47,973 nucleotides of DNA from CAZBDU01 sp964490725 (GCA_964490725.1 CAZBDU010000035.1:1-47973), one strand, 5' to 3'; positions 1-8,575 are shown, counted from the stretch's first letter. Notes: generated from the sequence alone by a model not told the origin. Made by a program: numbers and translations.

Positions 1-57
1 ACGGCATACGACATGACGTCGAGTCTCGTGGGGCTCGGAGATGTGTAAAAGACACAG
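1..57. other. Residual Illumina/Nextera adapter (non-genomic)
   Basis: Bases 1-14 match the end of the Illumina P7 oligonucleotide with one mismatch. About eight index-like bases follow. Bases ~23-57 match the Nextera read-2 transposase adapter with a few indels and substitutions (an extra G in GTGGGGCTCGG; GTGTAAAAGACACAG for GTGTATAAGAGACAG). The match in order and spacing to P7-i7-Nextera is too good for chance. Genomic sequence begins at about 58. The errors suggest an error-prone read or an unpolished contig end. Confidence 0.93.
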
Positions 58-1185
58 CCTCAGCCCCCTGCGGCCGGGCCCCGTCGGGTCCGCCGCCCGG
101 CGGTGCGGCCGCGCCTCCGCGCCTCGGCCCAGACGCTCCAGCGCGGCGGCCAGGTTGGCGTGGGCATCCGCGTACCCGGGCTCCAGCTCCAGGGCCTGCC
201 GGAAGGCGCTCACCGCCTCCTCCAGGCGGCCCAACCCGGCCAGGGCGCCGCCGAGGTTGTTCCACGCCTCCACGTACTCCGGGTCCGCCTCCACCGCCCT
301 GAGGAAGGCCCCGGCCGCCTCCTGCGCCCTGCCCAGGGCGAACCAGACGTTGCCCAGGTTGAACAGCGTCTCCGCCTGCTCGCCTCCCACCTCCAGCGCC
401 CGCCCGTAGGCCAGCGCGGCCTCTTCCAGCTCACCGGCGTCCTCCGCGGCCAGGCCGGCGGCGAACCAGCGCTCCCCAGCGCCGGCCAGGGGCAGATCCA
501 GCGCGGCCCCGGAGGCATCCTCCCCGGCGGTGGCGGCGGGCCCCGAAAGATCCAGGAGCAGCTGCCCGGTAGGCTCGGCGCGACGGCCGTCATTCAGCCG
601 CAGGGCCAGGGCGCCCTGCTCGATAACCTCCATCTGCCCCAGCGCCTCCTCGGCGCCGGGGAACCAGCCGGAGACCTCCTCCAGGCCGCGGCGGATCTTC
701 GCCAGGCTCACCCCTTCCCGGGCCAGGCGCGCCAGGGCCCGCGCACGGGTGACCTGCTCGAAATCGAACCACGCCAGACGGCGGGCAACCTGCGAGGGCC
801 TGATCAGACCGCTGCGCGTCCACCGCCGCAGCTCCGAAAGGGGCACCTCCAGAATGCGGCTCAGCTGCCCGGTAGTGTAGAGACGGTTCAGCTCCTCCAC
901 CTGGTCGTAGAGCCCCAGGAGCCGCAGGAGCTCCACCTCCCGGATGACCCGCACGCCTTCGCCGCGCTCCTGGAGGCGCCGCGCCGCCGCCAGGAAGGGC
1001 GCGGGCCTGCCGTCGGGCCCGAACGGAAGCCACCCCTCGCCCACCACCACCAGGTCCGCGGCCTGGTTCGGCGCGGGCAGGTAGCGCGCTCCCGCTTCCC
1101 GCAGGATCTCCCGCACCTCGCCGCTCTTCAGGGACGCCAGCCGCCCGGCCACGGCCACCGACTTGCCGGCAAGGGGGTGCGCCAT
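58..1185 (-). CDS. BRCT-MerR-TPR protein, partial (cut by adapter)
   Basis: The frame is open from ATG 1185 to the artificial contig edge (376 codons, no stop). Residues ~4-52 resemble a BRCT domain (LAGKSVAVAGRL, later NQAADLVVVGEG). Residues ~100-165 look like a MerR-type winged HTH (YTTGQLSRILEVPLSELRRW, then a FDFEQVTRARAL helix). Residues ~235-365 hold at least three TPR units (ALAYGRALEVG, NLGNVWFALGRAQEAAGAF, NNLGGALAGLGRLEEAVSAF). It starts 3 bp after the ligase stop (TGAgagATG), so it is the third gene of the Ku-LigD operon. BRCT domains bind phosphoproteins or DNA ends and TPRs bind proteins, so a scaffold or regulator for end joining is plausible. That role is inference. The true C-terminus is missing. 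Confidence 0.85.
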
Positions 1186-1188
1186 CTC

Positions 1189-2079
1189 TCACCCCTCCAG
1201 AAGCTCTTCGAAGCGCGGCGCCCGCAGCAGCCCTGCCCCGGTGCGATCCGCGAAGGCCACCCGGCAGTACAGGCCCGGCTCCACCCAGACCCCCTTCTCG
1301 GGGCAGGGAACCAGGGGCTGCCGCCGCCGCCGGGCGGCGAGCCTCCCCGCCAGCCCCCGTCGCACCGCATCCGAGAAGCCGGTGCCGACCCTGCCGGCGT
1401 AGCGCAGGCTCCCCTCCTCTTCCATCGCCACCAGCAGGCTCTGCAGATCGTCCTCTCCCCTGGGGAGGTAGCCGATGATCGCGCAGTAGGCATGCTGTAC
1501 GCTCTTGATCTTGCGCCAGGCGTCGGAGCGCAGCCCGGGGCTGTACCGGCTGTCCAGCCGCTTGGCCACCACCCCTTCCAGCCCGTTGCCGCAGGCCTCC
1601 CGGTACATGGCCGTTCCGCCTCCGACGATGCCCTCGGAGATCGAAAGCTGCGGACCCGGCTGGATCAGCTCCTCCAGCCGGGCGCGCCGGCGGCTCAAGG
1701 GCTCGCCCATCACGGACCTGAAGCCGCTGTAGAGCAGGTCGAAGGCGACATAGGTGGCGGCCCGGGACCGTTCGGCCGTGCTCTGCCGGGCCCGGCTCCT
1801 GCGCAGCAGGCTCTCGAAGTCGGGGCGGCCGTCCTTGAAGATCACAATCTCCCCGTCCAGCACCGTTCCCGCCGGAAAGGAGGCCAGAGCCGCGAGCTCG
1901 GGGTAGCGCTCGGTCACCCGGTGCCCGCCCCGGCTCATGAGGCGCAGCCCGCCTGAATCCACGAACGCGAGGGTGCGGAACCCGTCCCACTTGATCTCGT
2001 AGAGATGGCGGTCCGAGTCGAAAGGCCCGGAGAGCCGGGCCAGCATGGGCGGCACGAACTCCGGCAGCCGGTCAGCCAA
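1189..2079 (-). CDS. ligD: ATP-dependent DNA ligase, LigD ligase domain only
   Basis: Seals DNA breaks in Ku-dependent non-homologous end joining. The adenylated lysine is in EIKWDGFR (K30 in KxDG). Motif IIIa/IV-like DGEIVIF and motif IV EGVVAKR follow, then a C-terminal OB-fold region (KSVQHAYCAIIGYLPRG, RYAGRVGTGF). At ~296 residues it lacks the polymerase and 3'-phosphoesterase modules of the fused LigD of Pseudomonas and Mycobacterium. I place the start at TTG 2079, overlapping the Ku stop by 8 bp with GAGAAGG just before it. GTG 2055, ATG 2046 or a longer upstream in-frame start inside ku are alternatives. It sits directly downstream of ku. Confidence 0.92.
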   Translation of the reverse strand: MADRLPEFVPPMLARLSGPFDSDRHLYEIKWDGFRTLAFVDSGGLRLMSRGGHRVTERYPELAALASFPAGTVLDGEIVIFKDGRPDFESLLRRSRARQSTAERSRAATYVAFDLLYSGFRSVMGEPLSRRRARLEELIQPGPQLSISEGIVGGGTAMYREACGNGLEGVVAKRLDSRYSPGLRSDAWRKIKSVQHAYCAIIGYLPRGEDDLQSLLVAMEEEGSLRYAGRVGTGFSDAVRRGLAGRLAARRRRQPLVPCPEKGVWVEPGLYCRVAFADRTGAGLLRAPRFEELLEG

Positions 2080-2968
2080 CCTTCTCTTTGCCCGTCTTCT
2101 TCCTGCTGCGGCTGCGCGTGCTGGGGGCCATCTTCCCGCCCGCCTTGCCGCGGCCGTCCTGCCCCTCTTCCGTGCCCGGGGAGCCCGCCTGGGCGGCGGC
2201 AACGCTGCGCTTCAGCGCCTCCATGAGGTTGATGATCTTGGGCTCTTCCGGGCTCGGAACCTGAACGACCTCCCTGCCCTCCACCTTCATCTGGATGAGC
2301 TGGGTGAGCTTCTCCATGTAGGTGTCCCGGTAGGCTCCGAAGTCGAACTTCTTCTTCCTGGAGGCCTCGATCAGGGTGTTGGTCAGGCTGACCTCCTCCT
2401 TGGACAGCTCCGCCTGCCCCACCTCGTCCCAGAAAGACTGGGGGTTCTTGATCTCGTTCTCGTGGGACAGCACCGTCAGCGCCAGCAGCCGCTCCAGGGG
2501 GCGCAGCAACACCGCCTGCTCCCGGCCGGAAAGCACCACCTGGGCGATGGCGCAGACGTTGTTGTCCTTCATCCCCTGCAGGAGCAGGTTGTAGGGTTTC
2601 TGCCCCACCGCGCCGTCGGGGACCAGGTAGTACGTCTTGCCGGCGTGATAGAGGGGATCGATCACCTCGGGGTCGATGAAGCCGTCGATCTGAATGGAGC
2701 GGTCGCTCTCGGTGCGCAGCTTCTCCAGCTCCTCCTCGTCGATCACCACGTACTCCCCCTTGGCGTACTCGTAGCCTTTGACGATCTCGTCGTTGCTCAC
2801 CTCGCCGTGCTCCGGACAGGTCTTCTGGTAGCGGATCCGGTTGTGGCACGACTTGTGCAACTGGTTCAACGAGATGGAGCTGCTGGTATTGCTGGCCGTG
2901 TAGCCCTTGACGGGCACCGACACCAGGCTGAGCTTGATGAACCCTTTCCAGCTGGAACGTGGGGCCAT
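2072..2968 (-). CDS. ku: Bacterial Ku, NHEJ DNA-end-binding protein
   Basis: Homodimeric ring protein that threads onto double-strand break ends and recruits the ligase. The 298-residue sequence has the Ku core from WKGFIKLSLVSVPVKGY through LHKSCHNRIRYQKTCP, EYVVIDEEELEKL, the DPLYHAGKTYYLVPD stretch and the SKEEVSLTNTLIEA helix. A basic, low-complexity tail (~250-298, ending KKTGKEKVG) resembles the DNA-binding C-terminal extensions of bacterial Ku. The start ATG has the ribosome site GGAAAGGAAG. First gene of a three-gene minus-strand operon (ku, ligD, BRCT-MerR-TPR). Confidence 0.96.
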   Translation of the reverse strand: MAPRSSWKGFIKLSLVSVPVKGYTASNTSSSISLNQLHKSCHNRIRYQKTCPEHGEVSNDEIVKGYEYAKGEYVVIDEEELEKLRTESDRSIQIDGFIDPEVIDPLYHAGKTYYLVPDGAVGQKPYNLLLQGMKDNNVCAIAQVVLSGREQAVLLRPLERLLALTVLSHENEIKNPQSFWDEVGQAELSKEEVSLTNTLIEASRKKKFDFGAYRDTYMEKLTQLIQMKVEGREVVQVPSPEEPKIINLMEALKRSVAAAQAGSPGTEEGQDGRGKAGGKMAPSTRSRSRKKTGKEKVG

Positions 2969-3216
2969 GTTTCTTCCTTTCCACCCCTCCCCGCTACAAT
3001 ATACGGCCGCCCGCCGGCAAAAGTGAACCGCCTTCGACCTTGCACCGAGGGGAGCTCACTCCGCACCAGGCCCCGCCATCGCCGCGACCGCCCTTCGCTC
3101 CCCCGGGACTCCCGGCCCCACCGCGCGCCCCCCCGGTATGCAACCGCCTACCCCTCCTGCTATAATGAGCCGGGAGGGGGGGAGGAGCCGGAGCCCCGGC
3201 GGGGCGGAGGCTACCC
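2969..3216. other. Divergent intergenic region between ku and the 3217 gene
   Basis: This 248 bp GC-rich stretch has no coding potential that I trust. It must carry the start signals for both directions. On the plus strand there is a clear extended -10 (listed separately). On the minus strand, TATATTGTA at about 2996-3004 could be a -10 for ku, but I see no convincing -35. Confidence 0.6.
3158..3166 (+). promoter_or_regulatory. Extended -10 promoter element upstream of 3217 gene
   Basis: TGCTATAAT is a perfect TATAAT with the extended TGn motif. The -35 region 18 bp upstream (TATGCA) is weak, as is usual for extended -10 promoters. Predicted start is near 3173, about 45 bp before ATG 3217. 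Confidence 0.7.
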
Positions 3217-3840
3217 ATGAGCGAGCAGAGCCTGAGCGAGGTCATAGAGACTCTGGAGGACGGACGTTCCTACACCGTCTTCTTCGGCGGCGCCGGCCGT
3301 CACGCCGGCAGCTTCCGCGTGGACAACGCCACCGGAGCGCAGATCAAGCACCTGCACATGATCTTCGACTTCTACACCCACGTGGAGATCTACCCCAAGA
3401 CCTACGAGCCCGGCACCGGCATGTACGAGCTCATGGAGGCCAAAACGGCCCACGCTCTGGAGCGGCGCATCAAGGACAGCTACCACGGCCCTTCGCAGGG
3501 AGAGCCGGGGGAGATGAAGACCGTGGAACGTTTCCTGGTCACCCGGATCGACAAGGAGGGACGCTACAGCCGGCAACGGTTGAGCGGGGCGGAGCTGTCA
3601 GGGCGCCTGGCGGAGCTGATCCGCGGGTCCAGGACCTTGACCCTCATCGAGGAGGACAGCCCCGCCTGGGATCTGTTCCGCCAGGCCGTGCGCCGCCGAG
3701 GAGAGCTCAAGATTCACCTGCGGGAAATTCACTTCAGCGAGATCACAGCAGCCGAACGGGTCAGGTACCGCATCGCCGATGACTACAAGGCGGATCCGTT
3801 CGAATCCGTGGACAACGTCATCGAGCACCACAAGGACTGA
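3217..3840 (+). CDS. Hypothetical protein, first gene of the MoxR cassette
   Basis: 207 residues, soluble, no signal peptide or membrane segment. I do not recognise the family. The N-terminal third is mixed beta (DGRSYTVFFGGAGRHAGSFR), the middle holds a conserved-looking HLHMIFDFYTHVEIYPKTYE, and the tail is charged and helical. The ATG is preceded by GGCGGAGG. It ends 8 bp before the MoxR ATPase gene and both are read from the extended -10 promoter at 3158, so it is probably co-transcribed with the MoxR-DUF58-transglutaminase genes. No function can be assigned from sequence. Confidence 0.85.
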   Translation: MSEQSLSEVIETLEDGRSYTVFFGGAGRHAGSFRVDNATGAQIKHLHMIFDFYTHVEIYPKTYEPGTGMYELMEAKTAHALERRIKDSYHGPSQGEPGEMKTVERFLVTRIDKEGRYSRQRLSGAELSGRLAELIRGSRTLTLIEEDSPAWDLFRQAVRRRGELKIHLREIHFSEITAAERVRYRIADDYKADPFESVDNVIEHHKD

Positions 3841-3848
3841 TCGGACCC

Positions 3849-4913
3849 ATGAACGCCGCCAGTGACTCGACCCGGGCGCCGGGCCAGGAGGAGATGCGTC
3901 GGGCTGCGGCCCTCCTGGCAAGGGTGCAGGACAACATCGGGCGGGTGTTCGTGGGCAAGCAGGACCAGGTGCGCTCCCTTCTCCTGGCCGTCGCGGCGGG
4001 CCTGCATGCGCTGATCGAGGACTACCCGGGTGTGGGCAAGACCACCCTGGCGCGCTCTCTGGCCGCCAGCCTGGACCTGGACTTCGGCCGCATCCAGTTC
4101 ACTCCGGACCTGCTGCCGGGGGACATCACGGGCATGAACGTCTGGGACCCGCAGCGGCGGGAGTTCCTGTACAAGCCAGGGGCCATCATGCATCAGCTCG
4201 TTCTGGCCGACGAGATCAACCGGGCCTCGCCTCGCACCCAGTCCAGCCTGCTGGAGGCCATGCAGGAAGGCTCCGTGACGGTGGACGGGCGCAGCTTTCC
4301 CCTCCCGGAGCCGTTCTTCGTGGTGGCCACGCAGAACCCCGCCCACTTCCTGGGGGCGTTCCCGCTGCCCGAGGGGGAGCTGGACCGTTTCGGCGTGTCC
4401 CTGTCCCTGGGTTATCCTCTGGAGTCCGAAGAGACTGCCATCCTCTCGCGCTTCAGGGACGCGGATCCCCTGCAGGAGCTGACCCCGGTGGCCACGGCGG
4501 CGGAGATGCTTTCCCTGCAGGCGTCGATCCGCGCCGTACACGTAGCCGCGGAGGTGAAGCGCTTCGTGGTGCGCCTGGCCAACGCCACCCGCAGCCACCG
4601 CCTCTTCCGCCTGGGGATGAGCCCCCGCGCCTCGCAGCATCTGATGCGCGCCGCTCAGGCGGCGGCGCTGGCGGCCGCCAGGGACTTCGTGATCCCCGAA
4701 GACGTGCTGCAGTGCGCCCCGGACGTCCTGGCCCACCGCCTGGTGCTCTCCACGGAGTCGCGAATGGAGAATCTTGGCGAGCGCGAGGCGGTCCGGCGGG
4801 TGCTGCGGGAGACGCGCATCCCCGACGGTCTGGACAGGGAAAGTCTGAGGGCCAATCACGAGAGGGGCCAGGCGGACCGTGAAGAGGCTGCCGGGGCCCG
4901 GCGGGAGGGCTGA
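3849..4913 (+). CDS. MoxR-family AAA+ ATPase
   Basis: Chaperone-like AAA+ ATPase of the MoxR group, which typically works with DUF58 proteins encoded next door. Visible motifs: Walker A PGVGKTTL (60-67), Walker B LVLADEIN (117-124), sensor-1 ATQNP (160-164) and the LPEGELDRF motif near 173-181 with a candidate arginine finger. The 354 residues fit the family, with an extra C-terminal tail rich in Arg and Glu. Second gene of the cassette; AAGGA precedes the ATG. Role inferred from family: remodelling or activation of a partner in envelope or protein maturation. Confidence 0.93.
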   Translation: MNAASDSTRAPGQEEMRRAAALLARVQDNIGRVFVGKQDQVRSLLLAVAAGLHALIEDYPGVGKTTLARSLAASLDLDFGRIQFTPDLLPGDITGMNVWDPQRREFLYKPGAIMHQLVLADEINRASPRTQSSLLEAMQEGSVTVDGRSFPLPEPFFVVATQNPAHFLGAFPLPEGELDRFGVSLSLGYPLESEETAILSRFRDADPLQELTPVATAAEMLSLQASIRAVHVAAEVKRFVVRLANATRSHRLFRLGMSPRASQHLMRAAQAAALAAARDFVIPEDVLQCAPDVLAHRLVLSTESRMENLGEREAVRRVLRETRIPDGLDRESLRANHERGQADREEAAGARREG

Positions 4914-4996
4914 CCCCGGTGAAGCGGGGCCGGGCGGGTCTCCCGTGGGCGCGCTCTGCCGGGGCCTCCTGGATGGGCCCCGGGAGGAGCGCAGGC

Positions 4997-6244
4997 ATGC
5001 CCCGGAACGGTCAGCCGGTTCTGCCGCTGGGCGTTCGGGGACGCGCGCTTGCCCTCTACCTGGCGGTGCTGGTGCTGGCCTACCTGGCGGGCTCGTACCT
5101 GGGGGCGCTGTTCCTGGGTCTGTTCTACCTGGTCCTGTTCATGCCGCTGCTCAGCCTGGTCCACCTGGCGGTCACGGCGTCCCACATCCGCTACCATCAG
5201 TCCTTCAGCACCGAGCACCCCGTCAAGAACGAAGGGGTGGTCTACCGGCTGGAGGTGGCAAATGAATCCATCCTGCCGATGCCGGCGGTCACGGTTCGCT
5301 TCAAGCAGGTGCATCCGTTCATGGAAGAGCTGATGCCCGACTTCACCTCGCTCCTGCGCGCCCGGGGCCGCCTGTCCCGCAGCTACAGCCTGCGGTGCCC
5401 CTTTCGGGGCATCTACACCGTCGGCCTGGAGGCGGTGGAAGTTCCCGACCTGCTCGGGCTGGTACGGCTGCGCCTGAGCGTCTACTACCGGACCTTCTAC
5501 GTGTACCCGCGGGTCCTGCAGCTGGCCTCCTTCCCCACTGCGGAGGTGGAAGGAAGGCAGAGCGCTCTCGGTGCCTCCGGAGGGCTGCTGCCGGATCACT
5601 CCCTGTTCGTGCAGCTGCGCGCCTACCGTCGCGGAGAGTCCCTCCGCCACCTGTACTGGCGCAAGTTCGCCGCCACCGGCATTCCGCAGATCCGCGAGTA
5701 CCAGTCCGGCTCGGAGCCGGCGGTCACCCTCTACCTGGATTCCCGCCGCGCTCCCCGCCGGGGGAGCGCCGGCCTGGCCGTCGAGGATGCCTCCGTTGAG
5801 ATCCTGGTGGCCCTGGTGCGCTTCCTTCTTCTGCAGGGAGTGGCCACCCACGTGCGGGCACCGGGGAGGACCGTCTTCTCCTTTTCCGGCGCAGGGATCG
5901 ACGACTTCGACGCCTTCTACCGGCACACCAGCGAGCTGTTCTTCCAGGACACCGGATCCCCCATGCGCCTGTACCGCCATGACCTTGCTTCCGGGATGCT
6001 CGCGCCCTCGGCGGTGCTGGTGATCTCCCACCTGATGGACCCGGAGCTGTTCACCGTGCTGGAGGAGTCCTTGCAGAGCAGGGAGCCGGTCAGTCTGGTG
6101 TTCAACCACAGCGGCTACCCGCCCCTCGCGAGGCGCAGGAACCGCCGCTACTTCAACCTGCTGCGCGATCGAGGGGCGAGGATCGTCGAGGTCGAGGATA
6201 CCCGCTCCATCGTCGAGGACCTGGAGGGCCGTCCCCGTGGGTAG
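4997..6244 (+). CDS. DUF58 domain membrane protein
   Basis: Two adjacent hydrophobic segments (ALALYLAVLVLAYLAG and ALFLGLFYLVLFMPLL) anchor the N-terminus. A beta-rich region follows, then the DUF58 core with RAYRRGESLRHLYWRKFAATG, the family's R-Y-x-x-G-(D/E)-x-x-R-x-x-W signature. DUF58 proteins carry a vWA-like fold and partner MoxR ATPases. I choose ATG 4997 because GGGAGGAG lies 9 bp upstream (415 residues). GTG 4919, 5 bp after the MoxR stop and with GGGAGGG upstream, would add 26 residues. It overlaps the transglutaminase gene by 8 bp. Confidence 0.9.
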   Translation: MPRNGQPVLPLGVRGRALALYLAVLVLAYLAGSYLGALFLGLFYLVLFMPLLSLVHLAVTASHIRYHQSFSTEHPVKNEGVVYRLEVANESILPMPAVTVRFKQVHPFMEELMPDFTSLLRARGRLSRSYSLRCPFRGIYTVGLEAVEVPDLLGLVRLRLSVYYRTFYVYPRVLQLASFPTAEVEGRQSALGASGGLLPDHSLFVQLRAYRRGESLRHLYWRKFAATGIPQIREYQSGSEPAVTLYLDSRRAPRRGSAGLAVEDASVEILVALVRFLLLQGVATHVRAPGRTVFSFSGAGIDDFDAFYRHTSELFFQDTGSPMRLYRHDLASGMLAPSAVLVISHLMDPELFTVLEESLQSREPVSLVFNHSGYPPLARRRNRRYFNLLRDRGARIVEVEDTRSIVEDLEGRPRG

Positions 6245-8420
6245 CGCGGCGGCCTGGCTGGCTGCGGTCGGGGTGCCCCTGGCCGCCCGCTTCCTGCTGG
6301 GCTCGAACATTCCGTTGTGGGTGCTGCTGGGACTGACCGGGCTGAAGACGGCGGCCGTCATGGTATCGCTGCGTCGAGGCGGCCGGGCGGGAGCGGCGGC
6401 GGACCTGGTGGCTCTGGCGGTGAGCGCGGGACTGGGGGCGGCCCTGCTGGTGGGGCTGATCATCACCCCCTATTCCGCCTACCAGATCTGGTTCCAGGCC
6501 TTCGCGGAGCACCAGCCTCGCGGGACCGTTTCCAGCCTCTTCGTGCTGTTGGTGGCGCTGTTCTCATCCGCGGCGGGGACGCTGTTCCTGCGCGGCCTGC
6601 GGCTTCTTCCGGCCGCCCTGCTCTGGCTCCTGGGCGCCTGCATGGCGGCGTTGGTGACCAGCAGCCCCTGGACGCTGCCGGCGATCGCGGCCGGCCTGGT
6701 GCTGCTGTTCGCCGGCCACGCCCGGCGCTCCCTCTCCCGGGAACACCGTTTCCGCGGCGTGGCCCTGTACGTCCTGTTCCTCACCGCTGCGGCGGCCCCC
6801 GCGGCGCTGCTGTCGCTGGCGGGTGATTCCCGGGGCAGCCGTCTGGTTGACCGCCGGCTGCATCCCGGTCTGCGGGCGGCGGTGGTGAGGCTGTTGCCGG
6901 GCTTCCCGCTGCTGTACGGCATCCCCGGGTTCGGCACTTCTTTCGAGCATAAGCAGCTGGGCGGCACACCGGTGCTGGCGGCCACGCCGGTGTTCCGGGT
7001 GCGCACCTCCCGGGGCGGGGCCCTGTACCTGCGCACAGCCGTGTTCGACACCTATGACGGGCGCTCCTGGAGCGCCGGGAGCGCTGCAGCCGGCCGCACC
7101 GGGACGGGAGACGAGGGTTCCGGCCAGGTGGAGGCGCCGGAAGTCGTGGCCGCCCTCCCCGTGGAGGACGCCATCCAGATCACGATCCTCCAGGACTACT
7201 ACCCTCTCCTGCCCCATACTCTCGACACCCGCCGAGTGGTCCTCCCGCCCCGCTACCGCAGCGGCCCCGACGGCCAGGGAGGGCCGGACGGCCAGGCCGG
7301 ACCGCTGCAGGGCGACGGCGCGCGGGGGTTCCGGCTCGATCCACCCCTGCGCTACGGTGAAAGCGTTCTCCTGAGCAGCAGAGAGGGCCCGCACGAGGCC
7401 CCCCCCGTGCAGCCGCCGCCCCGCCGCAGGACGCTCCCGGCCGGGGCGCCGGCCGGAGGGGAGCCCGCGTCCGGGGCGGGGGGGCCGCAGGCGGGAACGG
7501 CGCAGGCGGGAGCGGCGCCGTTGGCCGGGGCGCCGGGGCCGCACCAGCGCTATCTCCAGCTGCCCGAGACGCCGGACCCCAGGCTCCGCCGGCTGGCCGC
7601 CTCCCTGCACGCAGTGGAGGCGGCGGAGACCCTCTCCAACATCGAGCATTACCTGGCCAGCAACTACACCTACACGCTTCGGGTGGGCAGGGGGGGCGGC
7701 GACTTCGGCAGCCGGTTCCTCTTCGAAACGCGCGCGGGCTACTGTGTCCATTTCGCCACCGCGTTCGTGCTGCTGGCAAGGCTAAACGGCATCCCGGCCC
7801 GCTACGCCACGGGGTTCCTCTCCTACGCGCAGCCCGGAACCAGTGAGGTCACCGGGCTCTCCGCCCACGCCTGGCCGGAGGTGCGCCTCCCCGGGGCGGG
7901 CTGGCGCACCTGGGAGGCTACCAGCGCCGTCAACCCGGAGTACTACGACCAGGCTGATCGCGGCTGGCGCTACGAGTACGCGCTGCGGGCCAACCGCTTC
8001 ACCACCCGGCAGCTCACCTCGCTGCTGGGGCACAGGCCTCTGCCACGCGAGGAGCGCGAGCGCCGCCGGATCGGCCCGGTTCCATTGCTGGTTGCCGCCG
8101 CAGCCGTCCTCCTGGCGCTTCTGCCGGCCGCCTGGCTGCTCTTCGTCCGCCCCCGGCTGCTGCCCCGCGGAAGCGGCCGGCAGGACGCCCTTGCACTGCT
8201 GCGCCGCATCGTGACGGCCCGAGGCCACCGTTCGCTGCCCGCGCCCTCCACCGTCGGCTGGCTTGCCTGGGCGGGGCAAGTCGGGGCCGCCCATCCGCAG
8301 CGCGGGGTGGCCGCCCGGAGGGTGGCGAGCCTGGCGTTGGAGATCGTATACAGCGGCCGCTGCCCGCGCCCGCGGCAGCTCCGCTATCTGCGTGCCTTCT
8401 GCCGCCGCTACTGCCGGTAG
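6237..8420 (+). CDS. Membrane transglutaminase-like protein (TgpA type)
   Basis: 727 residues. About six N-terminal membrane segments (to ~190), then a long extracytoplasmic part with a Pro/Gly/Ala-rich insert (~385-440), a transglutaminase core, one more membrane segment (LLVAAAAVLLALLPAAWLLF) and a short C-terminal DUF4129-like helical domain. The core has the expected Cys in GYCVHFATAF (C503) and His in SAHAWPEV (H544). The third triad position, normally Asp, reads WEATSA (E560). The GTG start overlaps DUF58 by 8 bp. The MoxR-DUF58-TgpA arrangement is widespread; cell-envelope protein processing or crosslinking is suspected for the family but not shown here. Confidence 0.9.
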   Translation: MGSAAAWLAAVGVPLAARFLLGSNIPLWVLLGLTGLKTAAVMVSLRRGGRAGAAADLVALAVSAGLGAALLVGLIITPYSAYQIWFQAFAEHQPRGTVSSLFVLLVALFSSAAGTLFLRGLRLLPAALLWLLGACMAALVTSSPWTLPAIAAGLVLLFAGHARRSLSREHRFRGVALYVLFLTAAAAPAALLSLAGDSRGSRLVDRRLHPGLRAAVVRLLPGFPLLYGIPGFGTSFEHKQLGGTPVLAATPVFRVRTSRGGALYLRTAVFDTYDGRSWSAGSAAAGRTGTGDEGSGQVEAPEVVAALPVEDAIQITILQDYYPLLPHTLDTRRVVLPPRYRSGPDGQGGPDGQAGPLQGDGARGFRLDPPLRYGESVLLSSREGPHEAPPVQPPPRRRTLPAGAPAGGEPASGAGGPQAGTAQAGAAPLAGAPGPHQRYLQLPETPDPRLRRLAASLHAVEAAETLSNIEHYLASNYTYTLRVGRGGGDFGSRFLFETRAGYCVHFATAFVLLARLNGIPARYATGFLSYAQPGTSEVTGLSAHAWPEVRLPGAGWRTWEATSAVNPEYYDQADRGWRYEYALRANRFTTRQLTSLLGHRPLPREERERRRIGPVPLLVAAAAVLLALLPAAWLLFVRPRLLPRGSGRQDALALLRRIVTARGHRSLPAPSTVGWLAWAGQVGAAHPQRGVAARRVASLALEIVYSGRCPRPRQLRYLRAFCRRYCR

Positions 8421-8575
8421 CTACCGGCGGCCGCGGGAGGCCGCCTCTCGCGCTCCTCCGCCTGGCCGGCGTCCCGCAGCATCTGGCGGATCCATTCGGA
8501 CTCCTCCGCCGCAATCATGCCGCACTCCAGCAGAATCCGCACCACCCTGGCCTGAGCCGCATCGATCCGCCTCAC
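8408..8575 (-). CDS. Small hypothetical protein (55 aa)
   Basis: GTG start 8575 is preceded by GAGGAGGG at ideal spacing, which is the main support for a real gene. The product is a charged, probably helical peptide (IDAAQARVVRILLECG then AAEESEWIRQMLRDAG), with a Pro/Arg-rich tail. An upstream in-frame GTG at 8626 would add 17 residues. It converges on and overlaps the 3' end of the transglutaminase gene by 13 bp. Just upstream, TACTATACAAATATT (minus strand, about 8614-8600) is an unusually A+T-rich patch that could hold a -10. No function recognised. Confidence 0.5.
   Translation of the reverse strand: MRRIDAAQARVVRILLECGMIAAEESEWIRQMLRDAGQAEERERRPPAAAGSYRQ

Noticed and set aside
103..1956. 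Long plus-strand open frame opposite ligD and the BRCT-TPR gene
   Set aside because: Low-complexity Pro/Gly/Arg product typical of antisense frames in GC-rich DNA; the minus strand has clear domains.
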